From: Streptomyces qinzhouensis
Lineage (GTDB): Bacteria; Actinomycetota; Actinomycetes; Streptomycetales; Streptomycetaceae
Length of the DNA stretch: 64,000 nt
Direction of reading: 5' to 3'
Assembly: GCF_007856155.1 (NCBI RefSeq)
Contig: NZ_CP042266.1
Coordinates: 5,518,001-5,582,000, forward strand
A program made the position numbers and the translations under genes. The notes below the pieces were generated by a model. It ran no database searches, was not told where the DNA came from, and saw only the letters and a program-made list of their open reading frames with translations. Each line of letters starts with the position of its first letter. Position 1 is the stretch's first letter. Below, one piece after another: positions 25,577 through 33,892 of the stretch.

Positions 25577-26796
25577 TGCACCCTCCCCACTGCCCGACGT
25601 CCGTCCGGCGCCGTCCCGGGTGGCCCGCCCGCCGTACCCGGGCGCTGCTCGCCGGTGCCGCGTTCGCCCTGATCGCGGGCTGCGGCGCCGGCACCGACAC
25701 CTCCACCACATCGGAGAAGACCGGCGCCGCCGCCGCACGCAAACCGGCCAGGCCCGCGGTCCCGGCCGGACTGCCCGGGATGCCGCCGGTCCTCGACCCC
25801 AAGGACCTCTACGCGGCCGACCGCCCCAACCAGCTCTCGCCCGTCGTGAAGAACTTCCCGACCAAGGTGTACGTCCCCAACACCAACTCCAACACCGTCT
25901 CCGTGATCGACCCGGCCACCTACAAGGTCGTGGAGACCATCCCGGTCGGCATCCAGCCGCAGCACGTCGTGCCCTCCTGGGATCTGAAGACCCTCTGGGT
26001 CAACAACAACCGGGGCCACACCCTCACCCCGATCAACCCCGCCACCGGGAAGGCCGGCAAGGAGGTCGAGGTCCACGACCCGTACAACCTCTACTTCACG
26101 CCCGACGGCAAATACGCCGTCGTGATGGCCTCCATGGACCGGGAACTCGTCTTCCGCGACCCCCACACCATGGAGCGGAAGAAGACCACCCCCGTCACCT
26201 GTTACGGCGTCAACCACGCCGACTTCTCCGCCGACGGGCGCTACTTCATCGTCTCCTGCGAGTTCTCCGGCGAACTCCTGAAGGTCGATACGGCCCGTAT
26301 GGAGGTCGTCGGCCAGCAGAAGCTCCCCCTCAGCGGTGCGATGCCACAGGATGTGAAGATCTCCCCGGACGGCAAGACCTTCTATATCGCCGACATGATG
26401 GCCCATGGCATCTGGGTCCTGGACGGCGAGAAGTTCACCACACCGACCCTGCTGCCCACCGGCGAGGGCGCCCACGGCCTCTACATCAGCCGTGACTCCA
26501 AGGAGATGTACATCCCCAACCGCGGCGAGGGCTCCGTCTCCGTCTTCGACTTCACCCGCAACAAGCTGTCCAAGAAATGGTGGCTCCCCGACGGCGGCAG
26601 CCCCGATATGGGCGGCGTCTCCGCCGACGGCAAGGTGCTCTGGCTCTCCGGACGGTACGACTCCGAGGTCTACGCCATCGACACCGCCACCGGCAGACAA
26701 CTGGCCCGCATCCCGGTCGGCGACGGCCCCCACGGCCTGGCCTTCTACCCCCAGCCCGGCCGCTACTCCCTGGGCCACACCGGCGTCTTCCGCTGA
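25576..26796 (+). CDS. YncE/YVTN beta-propeller lipoprotein
   Basis: The 406-aa lipoprotein has lipobox LIAGC (Cys36) and then a seven-bladed propeller built of YVTN-type repeats (for example KVYVPNTNSNTVSVIDP, FYIADMMAHGIWVLDG, MYIPNRGEGSVSVFDF). Such proteins sit outside the membrane, and some bind DNA, metals or partner enzymes; no enzyme motif is visible. Its start shares one base with the stop of the deacetylase-like gene, so the two are translationally coupled and probably act together at the cell surface. Confidence 0.9.
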   Translation: MHPPHCPTSVRRRPGWPARRTRALLAGAAFALIAGCGAGTDTSTTSEKTGAAAARKPARPAVPAGLPGMPPVLDPKDLYAADRPNQLSPVVKNFPTKVYVPNTNSNTVSVIDPATYKVVETIPVGIQPQHVVPSWDLKTLWVNNNRGHTLTPINPATGKAGKEVEVHDPYNLYFTPDGKYAVVMASMDRELVFRDPHTMERKKTTPVTCYGVNHADFSADGRYFIVSCEFSGELLKVDTARMEVVGQQKLPLSGAMPQDVKISPDGKTFYIADMMAHGIWVLDGEKFTTPTLLPTGEGAHGLYISRDSKEMYIPNRGEGSVSVFDFTRNKLSKKWWLPDGGSPDMGGVSADGKVLWLSGRYDSEVYAIDTATGRQLARIPVGDGPHGLAFYPQPGRYSLGHTGVFR

Positions 26797-26889
26797 CCCG
26801 CGCCGGCCCCGGCCCCGGCGGGGTCAAGACGGGCGGCCAACGCGCCCACTCACGAGTGACGTTGCCCCGCGCGGTGCCGCCGGGCCGGG

Positions 26890-27660
26890 ATGGTGATCAT
26901 CATGATGATCCCGTCCCGCCCCCGGCGCCGCGCCGCCGTGGTCGCCCTCGCCCTGTCCGCCGCGCTGGTCCCGGCCGCCACCGCGGCCACCGCCGGTCCC
27001 GTCGCCCCGGCCCGGGCCGCCGCGGCCCCCGGAGCGGTCGCCGCGCCCGCCAACTCCTGTCCCGCGGTCGAGGACCGGCTCTACGCCGCCGCCGACAAGC
27101 GAGTCGACATCAACCGCATCACCCCCACTCCTTCCTGGCGCGCCAACTGTCTCCAGCTCTACCGCACCGACGGACGCGGCCCCGAGATCGTCTTCGAAGA
27201 GGGCTTCCACCCCAAGGCGCCCCTCGACGGCCAGTACGACATCGAGAAGTACGTCCTCGTCAACCAGCCGTCCCCCTATGTCTCCACCTCCTACAACCAT
27301 GATCTGTACAAGTCGTGGAAGAACGGGTGGAACTACTACATCGACGCGCCCGGCGGCGTCGATGTGAACAAGACCATCGGCGACACCCACAAGTACGCCG
27401 ACCAGGTCGAGGTGGCCTTCCCCGGCGGGGTGGCCCGGCAGTTCATCGTCGGGGTCTGCCCGGTCGACAAGGAGAAGAAGATCGAAATCATGAACGAGTG
27501 CCGGGACAACCCGCACTACGAGCCCTGGCGGGCCGGTTATCCGGCGGCCACCGTCGAGAAGATCCCCGCCGGCTCCGCCCTCACCACCACCCAGCCGGCG
27601 CCCGTGACGGCCCCCCACTCGGCCCCGGCCCACCGCCCCGTAGCCGTCCCGGCCGCCTGA
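26890..27660 (+). CDS. Scabin-like secreted DNA (guanine) ADP-ribosyltransferase
   Basis: The protein (256 aa from ATG 26890; ATG 26902 and 26905 are alternatives) has a signal peptide and a single pierisin/Scabin-type transferase domain. The NAD-binding R-S-E set is R92 in LYRTDGRG, S132-T133-S134 in YVSTSYNHD, and Q172-V-E174 in ADQVEVAF. QxE rather than ExE marks nucleic-acid or guanine-modifying members. RVDINRITPTPSWR and YYIDAPGGVDVNKTIGD match my memory of Scabin and S. coelicolor ScARP. The Cys pairs suggest disulfides. No immunity gene is evident; secretion would spare the host's own DNA. The C-terminal tail is Pro/Ala-rich. Confidence 0.9.
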   Translation: MVIIMMIPSRPRRRAAVVALALSAALVPAATAATAGPVAPARAAAAPGAVAAPANSCPAVEDRLYAAADKRVDINRITPTPSWRANCLQLYRTDGRGPEIVFEEGFHPKAPLDGQYDIEKYVLVNQPSPYVSTSYNHDLYKSWKNGWNYYIDAPGGVDVNKTIGDTHKYADQVEVAFPGGVARQFIVGVCPVDKEKKIEIMNECRDNPHYEPWRAGYPAATVEKIPAGSALTTTQPAPVTAPHSAPAHRPVAVPAA

Positions 27661-27733
27661 CCGGCCCTCGGCCCCGGCGACCGCGGCACACCGGACCCGC
27701 CCCCGCCCCGGGGCCTCCGGTGCGGCGATCGCG

Positions 27734-28384
27734 CTACGACGGCCGCCACACCGCCGAGAACAGCGCCTCCGAACCCACCGCCGAGAAACCCGCCGACCGG
27801 AACGCCCGCACACTGCGGGCGTTCCCCGGAGCTATCTGCGCCCAGACCGCGCTCCCCGGCACCAGCTGCCGTGCGGCCAGGGCCAGGGCGGACCCGAGCC
27901 CCCTGCCCCCGGACTCCTCGTCCACCTCGACCGCGCACTCCCAGCGGCCCGCCAGCCCCCGCCCCAGCAGCACCACCCCGCCGTCCGCGGCCCACACCCG
28001 CACCCCGTCCCGGTACTCCAGCGCCCGGGCCACCCGCGGGTGCGCCGGGTCGTCGATCTCCCGCAGCGGTATCTCCGGCACCCCGGGCAGCGCCGGAGCC
28101 ACCGTCATCATGTCGATGGTGCTCATCCGGCGCCCCGTACGCGCCAGCATCGCCGCCAGGAAGACCGGGTTCATCGCCACCGCGAACGGATCGGACGGGG
28201 TCGCCGCGAGCTGCTTCCGTACCCACTCCGGATCCTCGTCCGTGAAGACGACCGAGTGCGCGGTGAAGGCCAGCACACCCGCGTCCCGGGCACGGGGCTG
28301 ACCGATCACCACGGTCCGGCCGTCGGCTGCCGGGAACGTCCCGCGCTCGGCGGCCGCCAGAATCTGCCACAGTTCGTCGTTCAT
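27734..28384 (-). CDS. GNAT-family N-acetyltransferase
   Basis: The 216-aa protein has a C-terminal GNAT domain. The acetyl-CoA-binding region is DEESGGRGLGSALALAARQL (R/Q-x-x-G-x-G/A type), followed by APGNARSVRAFRSAGFSAVG, the usual last helix and strand. The N-terminal half (about 1-110) is less typical. ATG 28384 is chosen for GAAG upstream. It converges with the ADP-ribosyltransferase gene and is divergent from cabC. The substrate is unknown. Confidence 0.85.
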   Translation of the reverse strand: MNDELWQILAAAERGTFPAADGRTVVIGQPRARDAGVLAFTAHSVVFTDEDPEWVRKQLAATPSDPFAVAMNPVFLAAMLARTGRRMSTIDMMTVAPALPGVPEIPLREIDDPAHPRVARALEYRDGVRVWAADGGVVLLGRGLAGRWECAVEVDEESGGRGLGSALALAARQLVPGSAVWAQIAPGNARSVRAFRSAGFSAVGSEALFSAVWRPS

Positions 28385-28488
28385 GGCTTCATGATGGCCC
28401 GGCCACCGCCCCGCCCCTCGGAGTTGTCCACAGCGGCGCCCCGATAATCTGATCTCCGTCAACAGAGCACCGAGAAGGGGCGGAAACA

Positions 28489-28704
28489 GTGGCGGACATC
28501 GACGAGGCCCGCAAAGCGTTCGACCGGTACGACCTCGACGGCGACGGTCTGATCACGGCGGCCGAGTACAAGAGCGTCATGGCGCAGTTGGGGGACTTCA
28601 ACGTCACCGAGACGGTCGCCCAGGCCGTCATCAAGTCGAAGGACGGCAACGGCGACGGCATGCTGACCTTCGACGAGTTCTGGGACTCCTTCCAGAAGGC
28701 CTGA
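28489..28704 (+). CDS. cabC: EF-hand calcium-binding protein CabC
   Basis: This 71-aa protein is two EF-hands and little else. The loops are DLDGDGLITAAE (residues 15-26) and DGNGDGMLTFDE (52-63), both with the acidic residues and the final Glu that bind calcium. From memory it matches CabC of S. coelicolor, a cytoplasmic calcium buffer affecting spore germination and aerial growth. GTG 28489 has AGAAGGGGCGG upstream. A strong terminator follows at 28803. Confidence 0.93.
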   Translation: MADIDEARKAFDRYDLDGDGLITAAEYKSVMAQLGDFNVTETVAQAVIKSKDGNGDGMLTFDEFWDSFQKA

Positions 28705-28802
28705 CCGGCCCCGGACCGGCCGCCCGCCGAGCCCGCCACCGCGGGACCGCCGGGGCGGCCGGGCGGCCGGATTCCGCCGATACGGCGATCGCGCCGGTCA
28801 GG

Positions 28803-28835
28803 CCGACGGGCCGGTGCGGCGCACCGGCCCGTCGG
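28803..28835. terminator. Bidirectional terminator between cabC and the surface-protein gene
   Basis: A perfect 15-bp stem CCGACGGGCCGGTGC with GCACCGGCCCGTCGG and a GGC loop is followed by GTGTTTCTG on the plus strand. It serves the convergent genes on both sides. Confidence 0.85.
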
Positions 28836-28846
28836 GTGTTTCTGTC

Positions 28847-28916
28847 GTCAGCGGTTTGAGTGGTTCAGCGGTTCAGTGGTTTCAGTGGTTTCAGCGGTTT
28901 TAGCAGTGTCAGCGGT
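28847..28916. repeat. Degenerate 9-bp tandem repeats after the surface-protein gene
   Basis: About eight units close to (A/G)GCGGTTTC or (A/G)GTGGTTTC run between the terminator and the stop codon of the minus-strand gene. They are noncoding as far as I can tell. Confidence 0.6.
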
Positions 28917-31419
28917 GCCTTGCCCGCCGCTGACGGGTGACGACGACCGCTGCCGCACCCGCGCCGAGCAGCACGACGGCGACGGCGAGAATGCCTCCGA
29001 GACCGGCCATACCGGTCCGGCCGAGGGAACCCTGCGGTGTCCGCCCGGACGGTGCCGGGCCCGCCGACTGCGACGGGGACGGCGTCGCGGGCGGTGTCGG
29101 TGTCGCGGACGGCGTCGGGGACGGGGTTGCGGACGGTGTCGGTGTCGGCGATACCGGCTTCGGGATGTGCACACCGGCGTCGATCGTGTGATCGACCCCT
29201 CCTGGCGTGGCCGGCGCGGTGACCGGGGCGTACCCGTTGCAGAGCCGGCCGCTGGTCGGCGGGGTCACATTGGAGTCGTGCACCCGGTCGTCACCGGCGC
29301 GCGGCAGAGTGAACCGCAGGTCGGTGGCGGCGGGTTGGCCCGGCACCTTGCTGGTGTCCGCCGTACACACGTCGAACTGCACGGTGTACTTGGCGCCCGG
29401 TTTCAGCTCGTAGTCCGCGCCGACCCCGCCGAAGTAGTACTCGCCGGCGTCATTGGTCGTGGTCGTGGCGACCTCGTCGCCTTCGGCGTCCAGGAGGCTG
29501 ATCGTCGCACCCGGCAGCAGCACATGCCCCGGATCCTGGAGGCCGTTGCGGTCACCGTCGTACCACACCACATTGCCGATCTGGATCGGTGCGTTCGCCG
29601 CGGCGTACGCGATGTCGCCGAGGCCACCGGCCTTGCCGAACCCGTTCTGGTTCGGCCCGATGAACTCGTACGCGTTGTTGACCGGGTCGTTGCCGGGGCC
29701 GAGGCCGGTGGCGACGTTGTAGTAGCCGGTTCCGTTGGTGATGACCCGGCCGGTCGGGTCCATCTGGGTGCTGACGATCCACTGCTGCTGCGGGATGTAG
29801 GCGACCGACCCCAGCGCGGACTCCTGGTGCGGCCCGGGCCGGGTCGCGGAGCCGCCGTTCGGGAAGAAGTCACCCGGGAAGTACTCGACGACGCTGCCGG
29901 GCTGGACCCCGTCAAGGGTCGGGTCCGTGGCGTGGTCGGGGCAGATTCCGGTGCCTTCCCAGTCGTATCCGCCGGTGGGCTTGGCGCAGGCCATGTTGAT
30001 GTCACCGCCGGACATGCCGTTCTGCGGTGTGTCCCTGCCCGGCCTCGGGTCCAGCCCGCCCCAGCTCACGACGTCCATGAACCGGTCACGGAAGCCGAGA
30101 ATCAGCGAGCCGTCGCGGGCGAAGGCCATACTCGCCAGCGCCGGCTGCGGGTTGATCATCGGTCCGCCGGCGCTGAAGCTGTCCCAGTCCGCCAGATCGG
30201 TGTTCCACGGGTTCCAGTACCTGCCCTGTTCCTCGGGACGGCCGGTGAGCACACTCCCGCGCTCGAAGTCCAGCCGCTGGGACAGCACGGTGGTGAAGTC
30301 CTCGCCGTCATAAGTCGCGACGACGGCCTTCAGGTCCGCACGCTTCCCTGTGCTCTCCGCGCTGCACACACCCCCGACATACAGCTTGCCGTCGTGGGCT
30401 GCCACGCTGAACGGACGCCAGTCCCCGTCCGAGGTGCAGCCGGGATCGGGGATCCGTACGGTCTTCTCGGGCGCCGAGGCGGTGGCTCCGGTCGCGTCGA
30501 AACCGACCAGGCTACGGGTGAGCAGATTCACCGCCCACAGGGTCGAGCCGTCCTCCGAGAGGGCCAGGCCGCCGATGCTCTCCTTGCCCGGTGCGTCGGT
30601 GAACCCTGCGTCCTTGATCAGATTGTTCGTGTCGTGCGGTGTCTCCGTGGCGCCCGGCACCGTAGCGAACAGCGTCGGGGCACCTCCGCCGTCGGCCGGC
30701 GTGATGTAGATCGCGTTACCGCCCTTCGGCCCGTACTCGGTGAACCGCCGGGCGAACGCCGACTGGAACAGCTGCTCGCGGTAGCGGTCGTAGGCCAGTC
30801 CGTAGGTCGTGCCCACCTGGTCCTGCGTGTTGAGGACCTCCGGACACGCCTCCTGCGCGGGACAGGTGCCCCGGGCTTCCGTCCCGAAGGCCACCAGTGC
30901 CCGGGTGTCCGTCCCGCCCGCGCCGCTCTGGATCGGCACGAAGTAGCGGGATTCGGGCAGTGCGTAGTCGGCCGGGTTCCAGACCCCGGTGGTCACCGAA
31001 TCGTCCTTGCCGTCCGAGACGTCCACGAACGAGGTGAAACTGTCGAAGTGGTTCGGCGCGGTCGAGGCGGGCGCCGCCCGCAGATGACGGTAGGTTCCCG
31101 GGACGGTGACGTCGACCCGGTACCGGCCGCCGGTCAGCCTGCTCGACGGCGGCACCACGACCCTTCCGGTGACATCCGTGACACCGGTGACACGATTGCC
31201 CGCGGGGTCGGTGACGTCGACCCGCATTCCCCGCTGAGGCACATCCATCGTCGCGTTGATCACGCCGGTGCCGAAGAAGTCCCGCAGTACCTCGACGGTC
31301 AGCGTGCCGTCGGGGGCCGCGGCTCCGGCCTGCCCGGCACCCGTCAGGACGATACCCGTGCCGCCCCCTGCCAGGAGCAGGCCGGACAGCCCCAACCGTA
31401 GTAGTGCACGTAATCGCAT
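28909..31419 (-). CDS. Large SdrD-like surface protein with a sorting-like C-terminus and an early TTA codon
   Basis: The 836-aa protein has a signal peptide (1-34), an N-terminal Ig-like domain, a long propeller-like region with repeated Gly/Asp-rich strands, an SdrD B-type domain (about 625-745, IGNVVWYDGDRNGLQDPG), a Pro/Thr/Ser spacer of about 40 residues, then LGRTG, a hydrophobic helix and the basic tail RQRRARHR. This is the layout of a sortase substrate, but Streptomyces sortases usually take LPxTG or LAxTG. Codon 3 is TTA (31411-31413) and codons 6-7 are CTA, so translation may depend on bldA tRNA and be limited to late growth. AAAGGAG precedes the ATG. Confidence 0.88.
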   Translation of the reverse strand: MRLRALLRLGLSGLLLAGGGTGIVLTGAGQAGAAAPDGTLTVEVLRDFFGTGVINATMDVPQRGMRVDVTDPAGNRVTGVTDVTGRVVVPPSSRLTGGRYRVDVTVPGTYRHLRAAPASTAPNHFDSFTSFVDVSDGKDDSVTTGVWNPADYALPESRYFVPIQSGAGGTDTRALVAFGTEARGTCPAQEACPEVLNTQDQVGTTYGLAYDRYREQLFQSAFARRFTEYGPKGGNAIYITPADGGGAPTLFATVPGATETPHDTNNLIKDAGFTDAPGKESIGGLALSEDGSTLWAVNLLTRSLVGFDATGATASAPEKTVRIPDPGCTSDGDWRPFSVAAHDGKLYVGGVCSAESTGKRADLKAVVATYDGEDFTTVLSQRLDFERGSVLTGRPEEQGRYWNPWNTDLADWDSFSAGGPMINPQPALASMAFARDGSLILGFRDRFMDVVSWGGLDPRPGRDTPQNGMSGGDINMACAKPTGGYDWEGTGICPDHATDPTLDGVQPGSVVEYFPGDFFPNGGSATRPGPHQESALGSVAYIPQQQWIVSTQMDPTGRVITNGTGYYNVATGLGPGNDPVNNAYEFIGPNQNGFGKAGGLGDIAYAAANAPIQIGNVVWYDGDRNGLQDPGHVLLPGATISLLDAEGDEVATTTTNDAGEYYFGGVGADYELKPGAKYTVQFDVCTADTSKVPGQPAATDLRFTLPRAGDDRVHDSNVTPPTSGRLCNGYAPVTAPATPGGVDHTIDAGVHIPKPVSPTPTPSATPSPTPSATPTPPATPSPSQSAGPAPSGRTPQGSLGRTGMAGLGGILAVAVVLLGAGAAAVVVTRQRRARHR

Positions 31420-31482
31420 AGCGCTCCTTTACCTCGCCCCAAGCTCACGCAAATCCAACAACTCCCCCGCAGAGACTACAGT

Positions 31483-31495
31483 TGACGCGGCGTCA
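31483..31495. promoter_or_regulatory. 13-bp palindrome shared with the promoter at 33800
   Basis: TGACGC-G-GCGTCA lies in the divergent region between the surface-protein gene and gene 31554. A near copy, TGACACGGCGTCA, is at 33800-33812, and flanking CAGT and TCCG also match. Two divergent promoter regions of one secreted-protein cluster sharing a palindrome suggests a common regulator. Confidence 0.6.
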
Positions 31496-31514
31496 TGTCC
31501 GGCGGCCGCGGAGT

Positions 31515-31545
31515 TTGACGGAGCCTCGGCGAGAGCTGTTACGAT
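31515..31545 (+). promoter_or_regulatory. Putative promoter of a leaderless transcript
   Basis: TTGACG (31515-31520) and TACGAT (31540-31545) are spaced by 19 bases. The expected transcription start about seven bases later falls at or next to GTG 31554. No ribosome binding site precedes that GTG, so a leaderless mRNA is likely. Confidence 0.5.
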
Positions 31546-31553
31546 CCCGCCGC

Positions 31554-32432
31554 GTGCGGAGCATGCGGAGCAGTGGAGCGCGGGACGTCAAGGCGCGGAG
31601 CACCGGCATCAAGCGGCGTCTCCTGGGACGCGAGGCGACGGGCCGGCGTCGCCGATGGTCACGATTACGCCGGGCCGTCGCCGTCGCCGTCTGTATCGCG
31701 GCTGTCGCGGCCGGCGCCTTTGTTCTCCTCGACGAGGGTGATGATCCCGTCACCCCGCGGGCGTTGACCGCGGACGAGGTGAACCGGCTGTCGGTCACGC
31801 GATTTCTCAACTACCGGGCGGGTGGCCGGGCGGTGACGATCACCGTGCCGAACGTCACCGGCGGGCTGGTCATCACCGGATCCATCGACTACCGCACCCA
31901 CACGGGCTACGGAGTGGTGCGCGGAACCGGGCGCGACGCGTCCAGCGACGGGCTGATCCGGTGGACGCCCACCACCGTCCTCGTCCGCCCCATGCCGAAC
32001 CCCCCGGCGGCCGCGCCGGCGTCGCCGCCCGCGTCCGGCTGGTACAGCCGTCCGCTGCGGACGGCCGGAATGACCCTGGACAGTGCGCTGGCCATCGCGC
32101 TCGACTTCGGCAGCGACCGGCCGGACAACGCCGCGCTGTTGCCGCAGAACGGGGCCGCCTGGGTCGGCCGGGAGCAGGTGCGCGGCCGTCGTACGGACAT
32201 CATGAGGGGGCCGCGCGCCAGTGCCGAAGCCGGTCCCGGTGCCCATGGCAAGGCCGACACCGGCTCCAACACCAGTACGTCACAGACCGTCCGCTACTGG
32301 ATCGGCTCGGACGGCACCATGTACCGGGTCGAGATCGCTGTCGCCTCCGCGCCGCGGCCGGTGGTCCTGGACTTCGACACCCAGACGTACGTCCCGGTCA
32401 AGCCGCTGCCCGGAGCCACCCCGACGCCGTAG
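31554..32432 (+). CDS. Hypothetical single-pass membrane protein
   Basis: The 292-aa protein has a strongly basic N-terminus (KRRLLGREATGRRRRWSR), one membrane helix (about 43-63, AVAVAVCIAAVAAGAFVLL) and an extracytoplasmic domain of about 230 residues containing VTGGLVITGSIDYRTHTGYG and RYWIGSDGTMYRVEIAV. The last pattern resembles LppX/LprG-type or LolA-like folds, but the resemblance is weak. GTG 31554 is chosen because a promoter places the transcript start there; TTG 31482 and ATG 31563 are alternatives. It converges with the beta-helix lipoprotein gene and shares its regulatory palindrome. Confidence 0.7.
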   Translation: MRSMRSSGARDVKARSTGIKRRLLGREATGRRRRWSRLRRAVAVAVCIAAVAAGAFVLLDEGDDPVTPRALTADEVNRLSVTRFLNYRAGGRAVTITVPNVTGGLVITGSIDYRTHTGYGVVRGTGRDASSDGLIRWTPTTVLVRPMPNPPAAAPASPPASGWYSRPLRTAGMTLDSALAIALDFGSDRPDNAALLPQNGAAWVGREQVRGRRTDIMRGPRASAEAGPGAHGKADTGSNTSTSQTVRYWIGSDGTMYRVEIAVASAPRPVVLDFDTQTYVPVKPLPGATPTP

Positions 32433-32439
32433 CCGCCGC

Positions 32440-33789
32440 TCATGAGGTCCGCACCCGCGCGCCGTCGGCGAGCAGCGACGGCGACGGCAGCGCGATCTCC
32501 GCGATGACCGGTAGCGCCGGTACGTCCGGCACAGCGGTGGCGCCGACCGTGCCGACCCCCGGGAACTCGGGCTGGGGGCCGGGCGTGGCCACCTCCGTGA
32601 AGGGGATGCCCGCGGGCGCCGCCGGGCCCCGCCAGCCGCCGGAGGGCGTGGGTGACGTGGCGGCGACCGGGCAGGACGCGATCGACGCGAGCCCCGCGGG
32701 CACAGTCGTTCGAAGGACGTTCCTTTCCAGGCAGTTGCCCTGCCCCCGGGTGGCGGTGGGGAACGTCCAGCCGACGTCGATGCCGTTGGCGGTGAAGGTG
32801 TTGTCCGTGATCCGGTTGCGGTCCGCCGTCAGATCGGCGGTCGCGGTGATCACGAGCCCGGCGTTGGTGTTGCCGGTGACCCGGTTGCGGATGAACCGGT
32901 TGTCGCTGCCGCCGTCGACGCCGATGCCGATGCCCCAGCCGCCGTCGGCCTGTACGGGGGTCTGCCGCTGCTGGTTGTCCGCGATCAGGTTGCCCGCGAA
33001 GACGGCGTCGCGCTGCGGGAGCAGCTTCTCCTGATGGTCGGAGTTGGTGGTCAGCCCGACCCGGTTGCCGACCAGACGGTTGCCGACCACATACATGTCA
33101 CCGCCCGCGTTGGTGCCCTCGTAACCGACCGCGTTGAGTTCGGAGACGTTGTCCCGCACCACGATCCGGCATGGTCTGCACTGGCCGACGTAGATACCCG
33201 AGTCGGCCCCGCCCGAGGTGTACGAGCGTTCGATGACCCCGTTCTGCGCGGAGAACGCGTAGATGCCGTAGAGGCCGTTACGGGTCGCCGTCACATGCGA
33301 TACCGAGAACGACTTCAGGAGGCGGACGGGTTCGTCGCCGGTGTCGTAGCCGCCACTCCCCGGCAGCCCGGTGACCGCCGCCGCGGAACCGGTGACCAGT
33401 ACTCCGTTGTGCGTGTTGTTCCGCACGGTCAGGTTCTCCACGGCCACCCCGGGCGCCGTGACGACCACACCGTTCGGCCGCCGCACCTGCCCGTCGATGA
33501 CCACCCCGGCCCGGGACTCGCCCCGCAGAGTGATGCGCTCCGTGTTGATCCGTACCGACTCGCGGTAGACACCCGGAGCCACGAGGACCAGGTCACCAGG
33601 CCGGGCCAGGGACACCGCATCCGAGATGGTCGGGGCGTCGCCGGGCACCCGGATCGTGACCCGCGCGCCGTCCGGCCTTCGGCCCTCGCCCGATCCGTCG
33701 CCGCCCCCGCCGCCACCGTCGCTACAGCCGGTCACCAGTGTCAGTGCGCCCAGGGCAGCCGTCATCATGCGAAGAGCTAATCGAGACAT
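32440..33789 (-). CDS. Right-handed beta-helix lipoprotein with a TTA codon at position 4
   Basis: The 449-aa lipoprotein has lipobox VTGC (Cys22), a Gly-rich linker, and a parallel beta-helix domain (about 50-380) of NosD/periplasmic copper-binding type repeats (VAVENLTVRNNTHNGVLV, NRFIRNRVTGNTNAGLVI). Such domains bind or cleave polysaccharides, but no lyase motif stands out. The start is ATG 33789 and codon 4 is TTA, so translation may need bldA. The C-terminal 70 residues are Pro/Ala-rich. The shared palindrome lies 11 bases upstream of the start. It is divergent from the DyP-type peroxidase gene. Confidence 0.87.
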   Translation of the reverse strand: MSRLALRMMTAALGALTLVTGCSDGGGGGGDGSGEGRRPDGARVTIRVPGDAPTISDAVSLARPGDLVLVAPGVYRESVRINTERITLRGESRAGVVIDGQVRRPNGVVVTAPGVAVENLTVRNNTHNGVLVTGSAAAVTGLPGSGGYDTGDEPVRLLKSFSVSHVTATRNGLYGIYAFSAQNGVIERSYTSGGADSGIYVGQCRPCRIVVRDNVSELNAVGYEGTNAGGDMYVVGNRLVGNRVGLTTNSDHQEKLLPQRDAVFAGNLIADNQQRQTPVQADGGWGIGIGVDGGSDNRFIRNRVTGNTNAGLVITATADLTADRNRITDNTFTANGIDVGWTFPTATRGQGNCLERNVLRTTVPAGLASIASCPVAATSPTPSGGWRGPAAPAGIPFTEVATPGPQPEFPGVGTVGATAVPDVPALPVIAEIALPSPSLLADGARVRTS

Positions 33790-33799
33790 GATCCCAGTC

Positions 33800-33812
33800 T
33801 GACACGGCGTCA
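33800..33812. promoter_or_regulatory. Second copy of the shared palindrome
   Basis: TGACACGGCGTCA differs from the copy at 31483 by one base in the arm. It sits between the beta-helix lipoprotein gene and the DyP-type peroxidase gene, close to the former's start. Confidence 0.55.
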
Positions 33813-33892
33813 ATCCGCTGGATTATCGAACTCCGGATCCGGGTAAGGGGGTTGAGCGGCGGGAGCGGATCGGGTGTGGCACTGTACGCATC

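Noticed and set aside
27661..27733. Terminator between the ADP-ribosyltransferase and GNAT genes
   Set aside because: GCACACCGGA and TCCGGTGC pair only imperfectly; too weak to call.
28847..28916. Short repeats as a CRISPR array
   Set aside because: Units are 9 bp, degenerate and without spacers; no cas genes are present.
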